Below, piece by piece: positions 33,834 to 42,980 of a stretch of 64,000 bases of DNA. Each line of letters starts with the position of its first letter. Position 1 is the first letter of the stretch. Both the position numbers and the translations under genes were made by a program. This DNA comes from Pseudarthrobacter sp. NamE5 (GTDB lineage: Bacteria; Actinomycetota; Actinomycetes; Actinomycetales; Micrococcaceae): contig NZ_VAHO01000010.1 of assembly GCF_005796225.1 (NCBI RefSeq), positions 62,001 through 126,000 on the forward strand, written 5' to 3'. The notes beneath the pieces are model-generated. The model saw only the letters and a list, made by a program, of their open reading frames with translations, was not told the origin of the DNA and did not search any database.

Positions 33834-35519
33834 TCAGAGCCCCAGTTCTTCCAGGACCGGCAGCTTCTCCCGCACCCATGCACGCGCTTCCGTGGCGCTC
33901 GGGGCGGAAAGGGCGAGCTTGGCCAGCTGCTGGGCCTCCTCCAGGGTCACCGTCTTCAGGACAGCTGCCACGGCAGCGAGGGAACGCGCCGTCATGGACA
34001 GCGTGCTCACCCCAAGTCCGGTCAGTACGACGGCGAGCGCAGGGTCCGCAGCGGCCTCGCCGCAGACGCCCACCGGCTTGTTGTTTCCTTCGGCGCGGGA
34101 TCCTTCAACAGTCAGGCCCACCAGGCGCAGGACTGCCGGCTGCCACGGGGTGTTCAGGTTGGCGAGCGGGCCCAGCTGGCGGTCGGCGGCCATGGCGTAC
34201 TGGGTGAGGTCGTTGGTGCCCAGGCTCGCAAAGCTGACTTCGCGGAGGATTGCTTCGGCGGTGAGGGCTGCTGAGGGAACCTCCACCATCACGCCGGGAG
34301 TCTTGATGCCGGCGTCGGCGCACATGGAGGCGAAGCGGGCGGCCTCTTCCGCCGTCGAGATCATGGGGGCCATTACCCATACATCCGCCTCGGACTGCTT
34401 TTCAGCCAGCGCGATGGCCTCCAGTTGGCGGTCCAGGACGCCCGGTGTGGTGAAGTCGGTGCGGTAGCCGCGGACACCCAGGGCTGGGTTGGGTTCAGTG
34501 GAATCGGTCAGGAACGGGAGCGGCTTGTCCGCTCCGGCGTCGAGGGTTCGCAGGACCACCTTCTTGCCCGGGAAGGCGTCAAAGACGCTCTTGTACGCGG
34601 CGGCCTGCTCTTCAACGCTGGGCTCGGTGTCCCGTTCCAGGAAGCAGAATTCGGTGCGGAACAGCCCCACGCCCTGGGCGCCCAGGGCTGCGGCCGCCCC
34701 CGCGTCCTTGCCGCCGCCCACGTTGGCGAGCAGCGGCACCAGGTGGCCGTCCGCCGTCGCGCCCGTGCCGCTGAACTCGGCCAGCAGGGAAGCGGTGGCT
34801 GCCCAAGCCTCTGCTGCGGCGCGGAGCGATTCGTCAGGGTCGGCGGTGACATTGCCGGCGGCGCCATCCACGTACACCTCGGTGCCGTCCGGAAGTTTGT
34901 CCACACCGACGGCCGCGACGACGGCGGGAAGGCCAAGGGAGCGGGCGATGATCGCGGTGTGGGACTGTGGCCCGCCGCCTGCTGTGACCAGCGCGAGCAC
35001 CTTGTTGGGATCAAGGGTGGCGGTGTCCGCGGGGGCCAGGTCCTCGGCCACCAGAACGAAGGGCGTGTTGGACGCGGGGATCCCGGGCGCGGGCACTCCC
35101 CGGAGTTCGGCGACGATCCGGGCGCGCACGTCCAGGACGTCGGTGGCGCGTTCGGCCATGTAGCCGCCCAGGTTGTGGAGCATCTCCGAAACCGAAGATC
35201 CGGACTCCCAGATGGCGCGCTCTGCTGACGTGCCGCGCGCCACCAACTTGGCCGCGCCCTTGATCAGCATTGTGTCCTTGGCCATCAGAGCGGTGGCCTC
35301 CAGGACGGCCTTGCCGTCACCCGTTGCATGCGCGGCCCGGGCCTTCAGGTCGTCGTGGACTGCCTGGCTGGCTGCCTTCAGTGCTGCGGTGGCTTCCTCT
35401 GCAGTGGTGCCGGCCGGCAGCTGCTCGCCGGCAGGGGGTTCGCTGATCGGTTTGGGCATCTGCTTGACGGTGCCGATGACGCGGCCTGGACTGACGCCTA
35501 CTCCTGGGAAGTTCTGCAC
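33834..35519 (-). CDS. ptsI: PTS enzyme I (phosphoenolpyruvate-protein phosphotransferase)
   Basis: The 561-residue enzyme takes phosphate from PEP and passes it to HPr, the first step of all PTS sugar uptake. The phosphohistidine is in GGGPQSHTAIIARS (H187). The PEP-binding barrel follows, with GVGLFRTEFCFLERD, RTLDAGADKPLPFL, and VSFASLGTNDLTQYAMAADR plus the catalytic cysteine in VGVCGEAAADP. The start is a GTG complementary to 35517-35519 with GAGGA upstream. No HPr gene is adjacent. It is divergent from a TetR gene and 1 kb from the mannitol PTS, which depends on it. Confidence 0.96.
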   Translation of the reverse strand: MQNFPGVGVSPGRVIGTVKQMPKPISEPPAGEQLPAGTTAEEATAALKAASQAVHDDLKARAAHATGDGKAVLEATALMAKDTMLIKGAAKLVARGTSAERAIWESGSSVSEMLHNLGGYMAERATDVLDVRARIVAELRGVPAPGIPASNTPFVLVAEDLAPADTATLDPNKVLALVTAGGGPQSHTAIIARSLGLPAVVAAVGVDKLPDGTEVYVDGAAGNVTADPDESLRAAAEAWAATASLLAEFSGTGATADGHLVPLLANVGGGKDAGAAAALGAQGVGLFRTEFCFLERDTEPSVEEQAAAYKSVFDAFPGKKVVLRTLDAGADKPLPFLTDSTEPNPALGVRGYRTDFTTPGVLDRQLEAIALAEKQSEADVWVMAPMISTAEEAARFASMCADAGIKTPGVMVEVPSAALTAEAILREVSFASLGTNDLTQYAMAADRQLGPLANLNTPWQPAVLRLVGLTVEGSRAEGNNKPVGVCGEAAADPALAVVLTGLGVSTLSMTARSLAAVAAVLKTVTLEEAQQLAKLALSAPSATEARAWVREKLPVLEELGL

Positions 35520-35646
35520 TGAAGGTCCTCATTCTCTGCCGGTTGCCAGGCCCGCCGATCTGTCCGGCGCCTTGCCGGTCCGCCGAAGGACTGCTGCATC
35601 CGGAGGCGGGAAACGTGCCTGAAAAAATTGTATGTGATTCAGTTCA

Positions 35647-35672
35647 TATAGCACTGCTATAGGTGCTAGGGT
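35647..35672 (+). promoter_or_regulatory. TetR promoter with overlapping palindromic operator
   Basis: TATAGC (35647-35652) and GCTATA (35656-35661) form a perfect dyad around ACT. AGCAC (35650-35654) and GTGCT (35663-35667) form a second, shifted one. TAGGGT (35667-35672) is the -10, 7 nt before the ATG at 35680. The dyad lies between the -35 and -10 positions, ideal for autorepression. Confidence 0.6.
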
Positions 35673-35679
35673 AGCGGTT

Positions 35680-36408
35680 ATGAGTTTGGATGGCCAGCTT
35701 CCCCCCAAAATGCGGCTGCTCCGTGCTGCCGCGGAGTTGTTGGCAAACTCGGCGGGAGCGCCCGTTTCCACCCGCCAGATCACGCAGCTGGCGGGGGTAT
35801 CAGCTCCCACCCTGTATCACCACTTCGGCGACAAGGAAGGTCTGTTCGACGCCGTCGTCGCCGCGGGTTTTGAAGAATATGTGGCGGGCGAAAGGGATTT
35901 CGCCCCCTCCGGACACCCGCTCGAAGACATCCGGAGGATGTGGGACAACCATGTCCAGTTCGGGCTCAACCAGCCGGAACTGTACCTGGTGATGTTTGGC
36001 AATATCCGCCCGGAAAGCCGGCCGGCCATCGTCGCAGATGCCGAGGCATTGATGGAGGAGATGCTGAACAAGGCAGCGGCGGCGGGCCAGCTGAACGTCC
36101 AGCCCCGGGAAGCAGCCAGGTCCATCCTGGCGGCCAACGTGGGCGTGACGCTGATGCTGATTGCGGAACCCGCCTCCGAACGGAACCTCGAACTGTCCAC
36201 CATGACCCGGGACGCCATGATCTTTGCGGTGTCTGCCGAGCCCGCCAGCGGCGCGGCCCCGGGTGATGCCGGGAAATCTTCGGTGGTGGTGGCAGCGATT
36301 GCCCTGAACGCCGCACTTCAGGCCTCGCACTCTGACCAGCTCTCAAGCTCGGAACTCAAGCTCTTCCTCGAATGGCTCCACCGGATCTCCACCAGCCCGG
36401 CCGGCTGA
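35680..36408 (+). CDS. TetR/AcrR family regulator
   Basis: The 242-residue protein begins almost directly with the helix-turn-helix: KMRLLRAAAELLANSAGAPVSTRQITQLAGVSAPTLYHHFGDKEGLFDAVV (about 10-60). The ligand domain follows, with PLEDIRRMWDNHVQFGLNQPELYLVMFGNIRPES. It is leaderless by its TAGGGT -10 and lies between ptsI and mtlA, 79 bp ahead of mtlA in the same direction. It could control the mannitol genes or ptsI, but this is only position-based. An overlapping palindrome in its promoter suggests autoregulation. Confidence 0.88.
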   Translation: MSLDGQLPPKMRLLRAAAELLANSAGAPVSTRQITQLAGVSAPTLYHHFGDKEGLFDAVVAAGFEEYVAGERDFAPSGHPLEDIRRMWDNHVQFGLNQPELYLVMFGNIRPESRPAIVADAEALMEEMLNKAAAAGQLNVQPREAARSILAANVGVTLMLIAEPASERNLELSTMTRDAMIFAVSAEPASGAAPGDAGKSSVVVAAIALNAALQASHSDQLSSSELKLFLEWLHRISTSPAG

Positions 36409-36487
36409 ACCCAGGCCACCCAGCAGTACGTCGTCGTAATCATCGGACCATCCTGCGAAGCAGCAGGACAGACGGTTAGGAAATCTC

Positions 36488-38596
36488 ATGGCAACAGAGA
36501 CAGTTGCAAAACCCCGCACCAGCGCGCGCGTGCACGTCCAAAAGTTCGGGACCTTCCTGTCCGGAATGATCATGCCCAACATCGGCGCGTTCATCGCCTG
36601 GGGCATCATCACAGCCCTCTTCATCGAAAAGGGCTGGCTGCCGGTGCCGGAACTGGGTGGCTTCGGCACCAACGCCGAGGGTGAAACGAACACCGGCCTC
36701 GTGGGGCCGATGATCACCTACCTGCTGCCGCTGCTCATCGGCTACACCGGCGGCAAGATGGTCTACGACGTCCGCGGCGGCGTGGTGGGCGCCATCGGCA
36801 CCATGGGCGTGATCGTGGGTGCCGGCATCCCCATGTTCATCGGCGCCATGATCATGGGCCCGCTGGGCGGCTGGACCATGAAGAAGATCGACTCGATCTG
36901 GGACGGCAAGATCCGTCCCGGCTTCGAGATGCTGGTCAACAACTTTTCCGCCGGCATCTGGGGCGCGCTGCTTGCCATGCTGGGCTTCTACGCCATCGCA
37001 CCGGTGGTGCAGGCCTTCAGCACGGGGGCCGGCAATGTGGTGCAGTTCCTCGTTGACAACGGGCTGCTGCCGCTCACCAGCATCTTCATCGAGCCGGCCA
37101 AGGTGCTCTTCCTGAACAACGCCATCAACCACGGCGTGCTCACCCCGCTGGGCGTGCAGCAGTCCCTGGAGCAGGGCAAGTCCATCCTCTTCCTGCTTGA
37201 GGCCAATCCCGGGCCCGGCCTGGGCATTCTGCTCGCGTACATGTTCTTCGGACGTGGAGTTGCGAAGGCCTCCGCACCGGGTGCCGCCATCATCCACTTC
37301 CTCGGCGGCATCCACGAGATCTACTTCCCCTACGTGCTGATGCGCCCGCTGCTCATCCTGGCCGCCATTGCCGGCGGCATGACGGGTGTGGCCACGCTGG
37401 CAGTCACCGGTTCGGGCCTGGTGGCTCCGGCCGCCCCCGGTTCCATCTTTGCCGTACTGGCCCAGACCTCCCGGGACAGTTACGTAGGAGTGATCCTGGC
37501 CGTCCTCCTGGCCACCACTGTCTCCTTCCTGGTGGCCTCGGTCATCATGAAGACCACCAAGCACAGTGACGAGACGGACCTCGGCGACGCCACGGCCCGG
37601 ATGGAGCAGATGAAGGGCAAGAAGAGTTCTGTGGCCTCCACCCTGACGGGTGCGGGTGCCGGTGCCGCCACGGGCGGCGGAGTGGGAGTCCTCGCCGGGC
37701 CGGTGCGCAACATCGTGTTTGCGTGCGACGCCGGGATGGGCTCCAGCGCCATGGGCGCCTCCGTGCTGCGCAACAAGATCAAGGCCGCCGGCTTCGCGGA
37801 CGTGAAGGTCACCAACGCGTCCATCGCCAACCTCCGCGACGACTACGACGTCGTGATCACCCACCAGGACCTGACCGAACGTGCCAAGCCGGCCACGTCC
37901 AGCGCTGTCCACTACTCGGTGGACAACTTCATGAGCAGCCCGCGCTACGACGAAATAGTTGATCTGGTCCGCGAAAGCAATATTGAAGGCGGCACGGTCC
38001 CGGGCACTGAGCCCGGCGAGGGGACGCCTGGCGGGGCATCAGCGGCAGGAACCGCGGCAGCGGCATCAGCCGGCGCCGCCACCCGCGGCGCTCACGCTGC
38101 TGACGCTCGCGTGGACGCCGCGCCCGACGCCGGAACGGCCACGGCGGCAGCAGGCACCGGCACTTCCGAGGTGCTCGCCCGCGAGAGCGTGGTACTGAAC
38201 GGCTCAGCCACCACTCGCGATGCCGCCATTGACGAAGCCGGCAGGTTGCTGCTTGCCCGCGGCGCCGTGGACGAGGGCTACATCGCTGCCATGCACGAGC
38301 GCGAGCAGTCGGTGTCCACCTACATGGGGAGCTACCTGGCTATCCCGCACGGCACCAATGCGGCCAAGGACCACATCCGCAAGTCGGCGGTTTCGGTGAT
38401 CCGCTACCCCGAGGGCATCGACTGGAACGGCAAGCAGGTCAAGTTCGTGGTGGGCGTCGCCGGCGTCAACAATGAGCACCTGCACATCCTGTCCTCCATC
38501 GCGAAGGTCTTCACGGACAAGCAGCAGGTCGCCCGGCTGGAGGCAGCGACCTCCGTGGATGAAGTCCTGGAGCTCTTCGGAAAGGTCAACGCATAG
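36488..38596 (+). CDS. mtlA: mannitol-specific PTS transporter, EIICBA
   Basis: The 702-residue protein imports mannitol and phosphorylates it to mannitol-1-phosphate. Residues about 12-350 form the membrane EIIC domain (KFGTFLSGMIMPNIGAFIAWGIITALF; NHGVLTPLG; HFLGGIHEIYFPYVLMRP). The EIIB domain has the phosphocysteine in FACDAGMGSSAMGAS (C413). After an Ala/Gly-rich linker the EIIA domain carries the phosphohistidine in GSYLAIPHGT (H621). This is the complete E. coli MtlA-like arrangement. AGGAAATCTC precedes the ATG. The stop overlaps the GTG of mtlD (TAGTG). Confidence 0.97.
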   Translation: MATETVAKPRTSARVHVQKFGTFLSGMIMPNIGAFIAWGIITALFIEKGWLPVPELGGFGTNAEGETNTGLVGPMITYLLPLLIGYTGGKMVYDVRGGVVGAIGTMGVIVGAGIPMFIGAMIMGPLGGWTMKKIDSIWDGKIRPGFEMLVNNFSAGIWGALLAMLGFYAIAPVVQAFSTGAGNVVQFLVDNGLLPLTSIFIEPAKVLFLNNAINHGVLTPLGVQQSLEQGKSILFLLEANPGPGLGILLAYMFFGRGVAKASAPGAAIIHFLGGIHEIYFPYVLMRPLLILAAIAGGMTGVATLAVTGSGLVAPAAPGSIFAVLAQTSRDSYVGVILAVLLATTVSFLVASVIMKTTKHSDETDLGDATARMEQMKGKKSSVASTLTGAGAGAATGGGVGVLAGPVRNIVFACDAGMGSSAMGASVLRNKIKAAGFADVKVTNASIANLRDDYDVVITHQDLTERAKPATSSAVHYSVDNFMSSPRYDEIVDLVRESNIEGGTVPGTEPGEGTPGGASAAGTAAAASAGAATRGAHAADARVDAAPDAGTATAAAGTGTSEVLARESVVLNGSATTRDAAIDEAGRLLLARGAVDEGYIAAMHEREQSVSTYMGSYLAIPHGTNAAKDHIRKSAVSVIRYPEGIDWNGKQVKFVVGVAGVNNEHLHILSSIAKVFTDKQQVARLEAATSVDEVLELFGKVNA

Positions 38597-39759
38597 TGAA
38601 GGCTGTACATTTTGGCGCCGGCAACATTGGACGCGGGTTCGTGGGACTGCTCCTGCACGATGCCGGCTATGAGGTGGTGTTCGCCGACGTCGCCGAGGAG
38701 CTGATCGCACAGTTGGCAGCAGCGGACAGCTACCGTGTCCACGAGGTAGGTGAGGAGGCAACGGAACGGCTGGTGGGTAACTTCCGGGCCTTGAACTCCA
38801 ACACCCAGGAAGCCGAGCTCATTGCGGAAATCGCGACGGCGGACATCGTCACCACCGCCGTGGGCCCGCATGTCCTCAAGTTCGTGGCTCCGGTGATCGC
38901 CAAGGGCATCGTTGCGCGGGAACCGGGGCTGGCCCCCCTGCAGGTCATGGCCTGCGAGAACGCGATCAATGCCACCGACATCCTGGCCAAGGAGGTGGCC
39001 TCCCAGCCGGGGGCCGCCGCCGGTGAGCTGGACGGCAAGGCAGTGTTTGCCAACACGGCGGTGGACCGGATTGTCCCGAACCAGGAACCGGGGCAGGGGC
39101 TGGACGTAACGGTGGAGACGTTCTATGAGTGGGTCATCGACCGGACCGCCTTTGGCGGTGACGCCCCCGCCATTCCCGGCGCCACGTTCGTGGACGACCT
39201 CTCGCCGTATATCGAGCGGAAGCTGTTCACCGTGAACACGGGCCATGCCTCCGCCGCCTACTTCGGCTACGAGGCCGGCCTGGAAAAGATCTCCGATGCC
39301 ATGGCTGACCAGGACGTTGCCGAGGATGTCCGGGCGGTATTGGAGGAGACCAAGCAGCTCCTGGTGGCCAAGCACGGGTTCAGCAACGACGAGCAGGAAG
39401 CCTATGTCCAGAAGATCCTGGCCCGGTTCTCCAACCCGCACCTGCCGGATACCGTCAACCGCGTGGGGCGGGCCCCGCTCCGGAAGCTGAGCCGGCACGA
39501 GCGGTTCATCGGTCCCGCTGCCGAGCTCGCCGAGCGCGGCGTGGTGCCGGAGGCGCTCCTGGGTGCCATCGCCGCTGCCCTGCGTTTCGACGATCCGGCA
39601 GATACCGAAGCGACGGAGCTGGCCTCCATCCTGGCCGCGAGCAGCCCGGCAGAGGCCACCGCCCGGATCACCGGACTGGAGGAGGGCCATCCGCTGTTCA
39701 ACGCCGTGGCAACGCTGGTGGAGGAGCGCCAGGCGGAGGTGGCCCGCACCCCCGCCTGA
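38596..39759 (+). CDS. mtlD: mannitol-1-phosphate 5-dehydrogenase
   Basis: The 387-residue enzyme oxidises mannitol-1-phosphate to fructose-6-phosphate with NAD. It opens MKAVHFGAGNIGRGFVGLLLHDAGYEVVFAD, the NAD-binding fold, and has the polyol dehydrogenase pattern KLFTVNTGHASAAYFGYEAG with the catalytic lysine of the K-x5-N-x2-H motif. Length matches MtlD. The GTG start at 38596 shares a base with the mtlA stop, so translation is coupled. A strong terminator follows. Confidence 0.97.
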   Translation: MKAVHFGAGNIGRGFVGLLLHDAGYEVVFADVAEELIAQLAAADSYRVHEVGEEATERLVGNFRALNSNTQEAELIAEIATADIVTTAVGPHVLKFVAPVIAKGIVAREPGLAPLQVMACENAINATDILAKEVASQPGAAAGELDGKAVFANTAVDRIVPNQEPGQGLDVTVETFYEWVIDRTAFGGDAPAIPGATFVDDLSPYIERKLFTVNTGHASAAYFGYEAGLEKISDAMADQDVAEDVRAVLEETKQLLVAKHGFSNDEQEAYVQKILARFSNPHLPDTVNRVGRAPLRKLSRHERFIGPAAELAERGVVPEALLGAIAAALRFDDPADTEATELASILAASSPAEATARITGLEEGHPLFNAVATLVEERQAEVARTPA

Positions 39760-39818
39760 ACCGCGGGAGGAACGCTTTCCCACTTCCTGTGGCTTTACTC
39801 CAACGCTCCTGCAATCAC

Positions 39819-39848
39819 GACGCCGGCACTTACCCAAGTGCCGGCGTC
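39819..39848 (+). terminator. terminator of the mtlA-mtlD operon
   Basis: GACGCCGGCACTT (39819-39831) pairs perfectly with AAGTGCCGGCGTC (39836-39848) around a 4-nt loop, followed by GCCCTTTGTG. It lies 60 nt beyond mtlD. Confidence 0.9.
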
Positions 39849-39897
39849 GCCCTTTGTGATGTCTGCCACTTACGGCTCAAGCGGAGCCCTTCCGTTT

Positions 39898-39916
39898 TGA
39901 AGTTAGCCTTCCCTTA
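39898..39916. promoter_or_regulatory. DtxR/IdeR-like iron box upstream of the siderophore importer
   Basis: On the minus strand the 19-mer TAAGGGAAGGCTAACTTCA matches the DtxR/IdeR consensus as I recall it (TTAGGTTAGSCTAACCTAA) at 14 of 19 positions, with a near-perfect right half GGCTAACTT. It lies 62 bp before the importer's start codon, a normal place for iron-dependent repression. Confidence 0.55.
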
Positions 39917-39978
39917 CTTATAGGCTCTGGGCTATTAGGCAACGAAGTTGTGATGTATTGGCCGACTGGAGAGACAAC

Positions 39979-40929
39979 GTGAAGAAAAAGCTTTCGAGCT
40001 ACCTTGGGGCACTGGCTGCGGGAGCAGCGCTTTTAACCGTGACGGCATGCGGAGGAAGCGCGACGGCAACGACTGCCGCCGACGAAGCCAAAACCATCAC
40101 CGTGGAGCACGCGCAAGGCACCACCGGGAACGTCCCGGTCAATCCGGAAAAGGTCTTCACCTTTGACCTCGGCGTTTTGGACACTTTGGATGCTCTGGGC
40201 GTTGAGCCTGCCGGCGTTCCGGAAGCCGCGTACCCGGAGGCCCTCAGCAAGTACGGCGACGACAAGTACGCCAAGATCGGGTCACTGAAGGAGCCGGACT
40301 TCGAAGCCGTCAGCGCCGGCGACCCGGACCTCATCATCATTTCGGGCCGCACCGCCGGGGCCTACGAGGAACTGAGCAAGATCGCCCCCACCATCGACCT
40401 CTCCATCGACGCGGCCAGCCCGATGGAAAGCTTTAAGGCCCAGACTGAAAAGCTAGGCACCATCTTCGACAAGTCGGCGGAGGTGGAAGAAAAGCTCGGT
40501 GCTGTTGACGCCACGGTGGATGAGACCAAGGCCAAGGCGGCCGGCGCCGGCAAGGGCCTGATCGTCCTGACCTCGGGCGGCGAACTGACCGCATACGGCG
40601 CCGGCTCCCGGTTCGGAATCATTCACGACGTCCTGGGCGTCCCCACTGCAGCGGACGTCAAGGTGGAGGGCAGCCACGGTGAAGCGATCTCCTTCGAATA
40701 CATCAAGCAGGCCAATCCGGACATCCTCTATGTGATCAACCGCGACACCGCGGTGGGCACTGAAGGCTCCGCTGCGAACCCCATCCTGGACAATGAGTTG
40801 GTCCAGTCCACCAACGCCGCCAAGAACAACAAGGTGATCAACCTCGACCCCGCCGGCTGGTACATCGTGGGCTATGGATTGAACAACGTCCAGGCAATGG
40901 TGGACGCTGTCGCCGCCTCCGTAGCCTAG
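39979..40929 (+). CDS. iron-siderophore ABC transporter substrate-binding lipoprotein (YclQ-like)
   Basis: The 316-residue protein starts MKKKLSSYLGALAAGAALLTVTACGG, a lipoprotein signal with lipobox TVTAC. The periplasmic-binding fold of the FhuD/FepB class follows: TITVEHAQGTTGNVPVNPEKVFTFDLGVLDTLDALGVEPAGVP, AGDPDLIIISGR and SFEYIKQANPDILYVINRD. The GTG at 39979 is preferred because GGAGAG lies 7 nt upstream. It resembles the petrobactin-binding YclQ type, but the siderophore is not certain. It heads a four-gene importer operon. Confidence 0.92.
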   Translation: MKKKLSSYLGALAAGAALLTVTACGGSATATTAADEAKTITVEHAQGTTGNVPVNPEKVFTFDLGVLDTLDALGVEPAGVPEAAYPEALSKYGDDKYAKIGSLKEPDFEAVSAGDPDLIIISGRTAGAYEELSKIAPTIDLSIDAASPMESFKAQTEKLGTIFDKSAEVEEKLGAVDATVDETKAKAAGAGKGLIVLTSGGELTAYGAGSRFGIIHDVLGVPTAADVKVEGSHGEAISFEYIKQANPDILYVINRDTAVGTEGSAANPILDNELVQSTNAAKNNKVINLDPAGWYIVGYGLNNVQAMVDAVAASVA

Positions 40930-40951
40930 CCACACCCACGGTCCCATCACC

Positions 40952-41959
40952 ATGACTGCCACCGCCGTGCGCCCACTTGCGCCGGCAACCCGCAGCCAGG
41001 CCCGCCACAGTGCAGGCCTGGCTGCGGCCGCAGTTGCGGTTCTTGTCCTTGCCGCCGGCAGCATGTTCGTCGGTGTCAGCGACGTGTCGCTGCCCGCGCT
41101 GCTGGCGGGCGACCAAGCCACGGTTGAGGTCTTCTGGATCTCCCGGGTGCCCAGGACGCTCGCAGTGCTCCTGGCCGGAATGGCGGTGGCTGTTGCCGGT
41201 TTGATCATGCAGCTGATGGCCCGGAACCGCTTCGTTGAGCCGTCCACGGTGGGAACCGTCGAGTCCGCCACCCTTGGCATCCTGGCGGTCACCGTCTTCG
41301 CCCCGCAGGCCCCGGTGCTGGTCAAGATGCTGACAGCGAGCGTATTCGCCCTGTTGGGAACAGCGCTCTTCCTGGCCATTCTGCGCCGGCTGCCCGCCCG
41401 CAACACGCTGCTCATACCGCTGGTGGGCATCATGCTGGGCGGCATCATCGCCGCCGTCACCACGTTTTTCGCGTACCGGTTCGACCTGCTGCAGACCCTT
41501 AGCAACTGGATGATCGGTGACTTTTCCGGCATTCTCCGGGGCCGGTACGAGCTGCTGTGGATTGTTGCAGCCCTGATGCTGGTGGGCCTGCTGGCCGCGG
41601 ACCGGTTCACGGTGGCGGGCATGGGCCAGGACTTCACCACCAACCTGGGACTGAACTACGCCCGGACCATGCGCCTGGGCCTGGTCATCGTCTCCCTGAT
41701 CTCTGCCGTGGTGGTCACCACCGTGGGCGCCGTACCGTTCCTGGGGCTGGTGGTGCCCAACATCGTGTCCCTCATCTTCGGCGACAACCTCCGCCGCGCC
41801 GTCCCCTGGACCGCCGTTTTCGGAGCCGCGTTCGTGCTGGTCTGCGACATCATCGGCCGCACCATCCGCTACCCCTATGAAGTCCCCGTGGGAATGGTGA
41901 TGTCCGTGCTGGGCGCCATCCTTTTCCTCGTCCTGATCCTGAGGAAGCGCAATGCCTGA
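40952..41959 (+). CDS. iron-siderophore ABC transporter permease (YclN-like)
   Basis: The 335-residue FecCD-type permease has about nine predicted helices. Family marks are FWISRVPRTLAVLLAGMAVAVAGLIMQLMARNRFVEPSTVGTVESATLGILA and GAVPFLGLVVPNIVSLIFGDNLRRAVPWTAVFGAAFVLVCDIIGRTI. It forms a heterodimeric channel with the next gene, which it overlaps by 8 bp. Length is standard. Confidence 0.94.
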   Translation: MTATAVRPLAPATRSQARHSAGLAAAAVAVLVLAAGSMFVGVSDVSLPALLAGDQATVEVFWISRVPRTLAVLLAGMAVAVAGLIMQLMARNRFVEPSTVGTVESATLGILAVTVFAPQAPVLVKMLTASVFALLGTALFLAILRRLPARNTLLIPLVGIMLGGIIAAVTTFFAYRFDLLQTLSNWMIGDFSGILRGRYELLWIVAALMLVGLLAADRFTVAGMGQDFTTNLGLNYARTMRLGLVIVSLISAVVVTTVGAVPFLGLVVPNIVSLIFGDNLRRAVPWTAVFGAAFVLVCDIIGRTIRYPYEVPVGMVMSVLGAILFLVLILRKRNA

Positions 41960-42980
41960 AGCGCTCGCCGTGAAACCGCGCCCGCCCAAGGCCCGCCCCA
42001 GCGGTATACCCCTGGGCAAGCGCGTCAACAAAGCCTCGCCGCGCCTTGTGCTTGGCATCCTGCTTTCGGTGGCTGCCGCCGTCGTCTGCCTCTTCCTGTT
42101 CTACGAACTCAAGGGCAACGTGGGCTACATCCTTCCGCGCCGCGCCACCAAAGTGGCGGCGATGCTGCTGGTGGCCGTGGCGGTGGGGGTGTCCACACTG
42201 CTGTTCCAGACGGTCACGGCCAACCGGATACTCACGCCGTCCATCATGGGCTTCGACTCGCTCTACATCCTGGTGCAGACCGTCCTGGCGTTTACCCTGG
42301 GGGCCGCCTCCGTGGTGGCCGCGCCGCCCACTTTGCAGTTCGGCGTCGAAGTGGTGCTGATGGTGGCGTTCAGCGCGCTGCTCTACCGCTGGATGTTCAC
42401 CGGGGCGGCCCGTTCCCTGCACCTGTTGCTGCTGGTGGGCGTCGTCCTGGGCAGCCTGTTCCGCGGGCTGTCATCCCTGCTCCAGCGGCTCATGGAACCC
42501 AGCGAATTTATCATCCTGCAGGACCTGTTCTTTGCCAGCTTCAACAATGTGGACCCGGCGCTGCTGGGGGTGGCTGCCGTCATTATCGCCGTTGTCTGTG
42601 CGGCGGTGTGGCGGGCGCGGCACACCCTTGATGTCCTGGCGCTGGGACGCGAGGTGGCCATCAACGTGGGCGTGAACCACCGGAAAGTGGTGATGCGCGT
42701 GCTGTTGGCGTGTTCACTGCTGGTGGCCGTGTCCACCGCGCTGGTGGGACCGGTGACGTTTTTTGGGCTGCTGGTGGTGAGCCTGGGCTATCAGCTGTGC
42801 CGAGGATTCAGCCATGCCTGGCTGCTGCCCATGGTGGTGCTGATCGGAGCCATCGCCCTGGTGGGCGGCCAGCTGGTGCTTGAGCAGGTCTTCGGGTTCG
42901 GCACGGCCCTCAGCGTGGTCATCGAATTCAGCGGGGGCATCCTCTTCCTCTACCTCCTGCTGAAAGGCTCCCTGAAATGA
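41952..42980 (+). CDS. iron-siderophore ABC transporter permease (YclO-like)
   Basis: The 342-residue partner permease shows YILPRRATKVAAMLLVAVAVGVSTLLFQTVTANRILTPSIMGFDSLYILVQT, the FecCD pattern in the YclO variant. Near the end is GPVTFFGLLVVSLGYQLCRGFSHAWLLPMVVLIGAIALVGGQLV. It overlaps the preceding permease by 8 bp and the ATPase by 4 bp, so the operon is translated in a coupled way. Confidence 0.94.
   Translation: MPEALAVKPRPPKARPSGIPLGKRVNKASPRLVLGILLSVAAAVVCLFLFYELKGNVGYILPRRATKVAAMLLVAVAVGVSTLLFQTVTANRILTPSIMGFDSLYILVQTVLAFTLGAASVVAAPPTLQFGVEVVLMVAFSALLYRWMFTGAARSLHLLLLVGVVLGSLFRGLSSLLQRLMEPSEFIILQDLFFASFNNVDPALLGVAAVIIAVVCAAVWRARHTLDVLALGREVAINVGVNHRKVVMRVLLACSLLVAVSTALVGPVTFFGLLVVSLGYQLCRGFSHAWLLPMVVLIGAIALVGGQLVLEQVFGFGTALSVVIEFSGGILFLYLLLKGSLK

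Noticed and set aside
36476..37912. 478-codon minus-strand open frame, His/Gly/Asp-rich
   Set aside because: It is antisense to the membrane part of mtlA; the composition is that of a reversed membrane protein gene.
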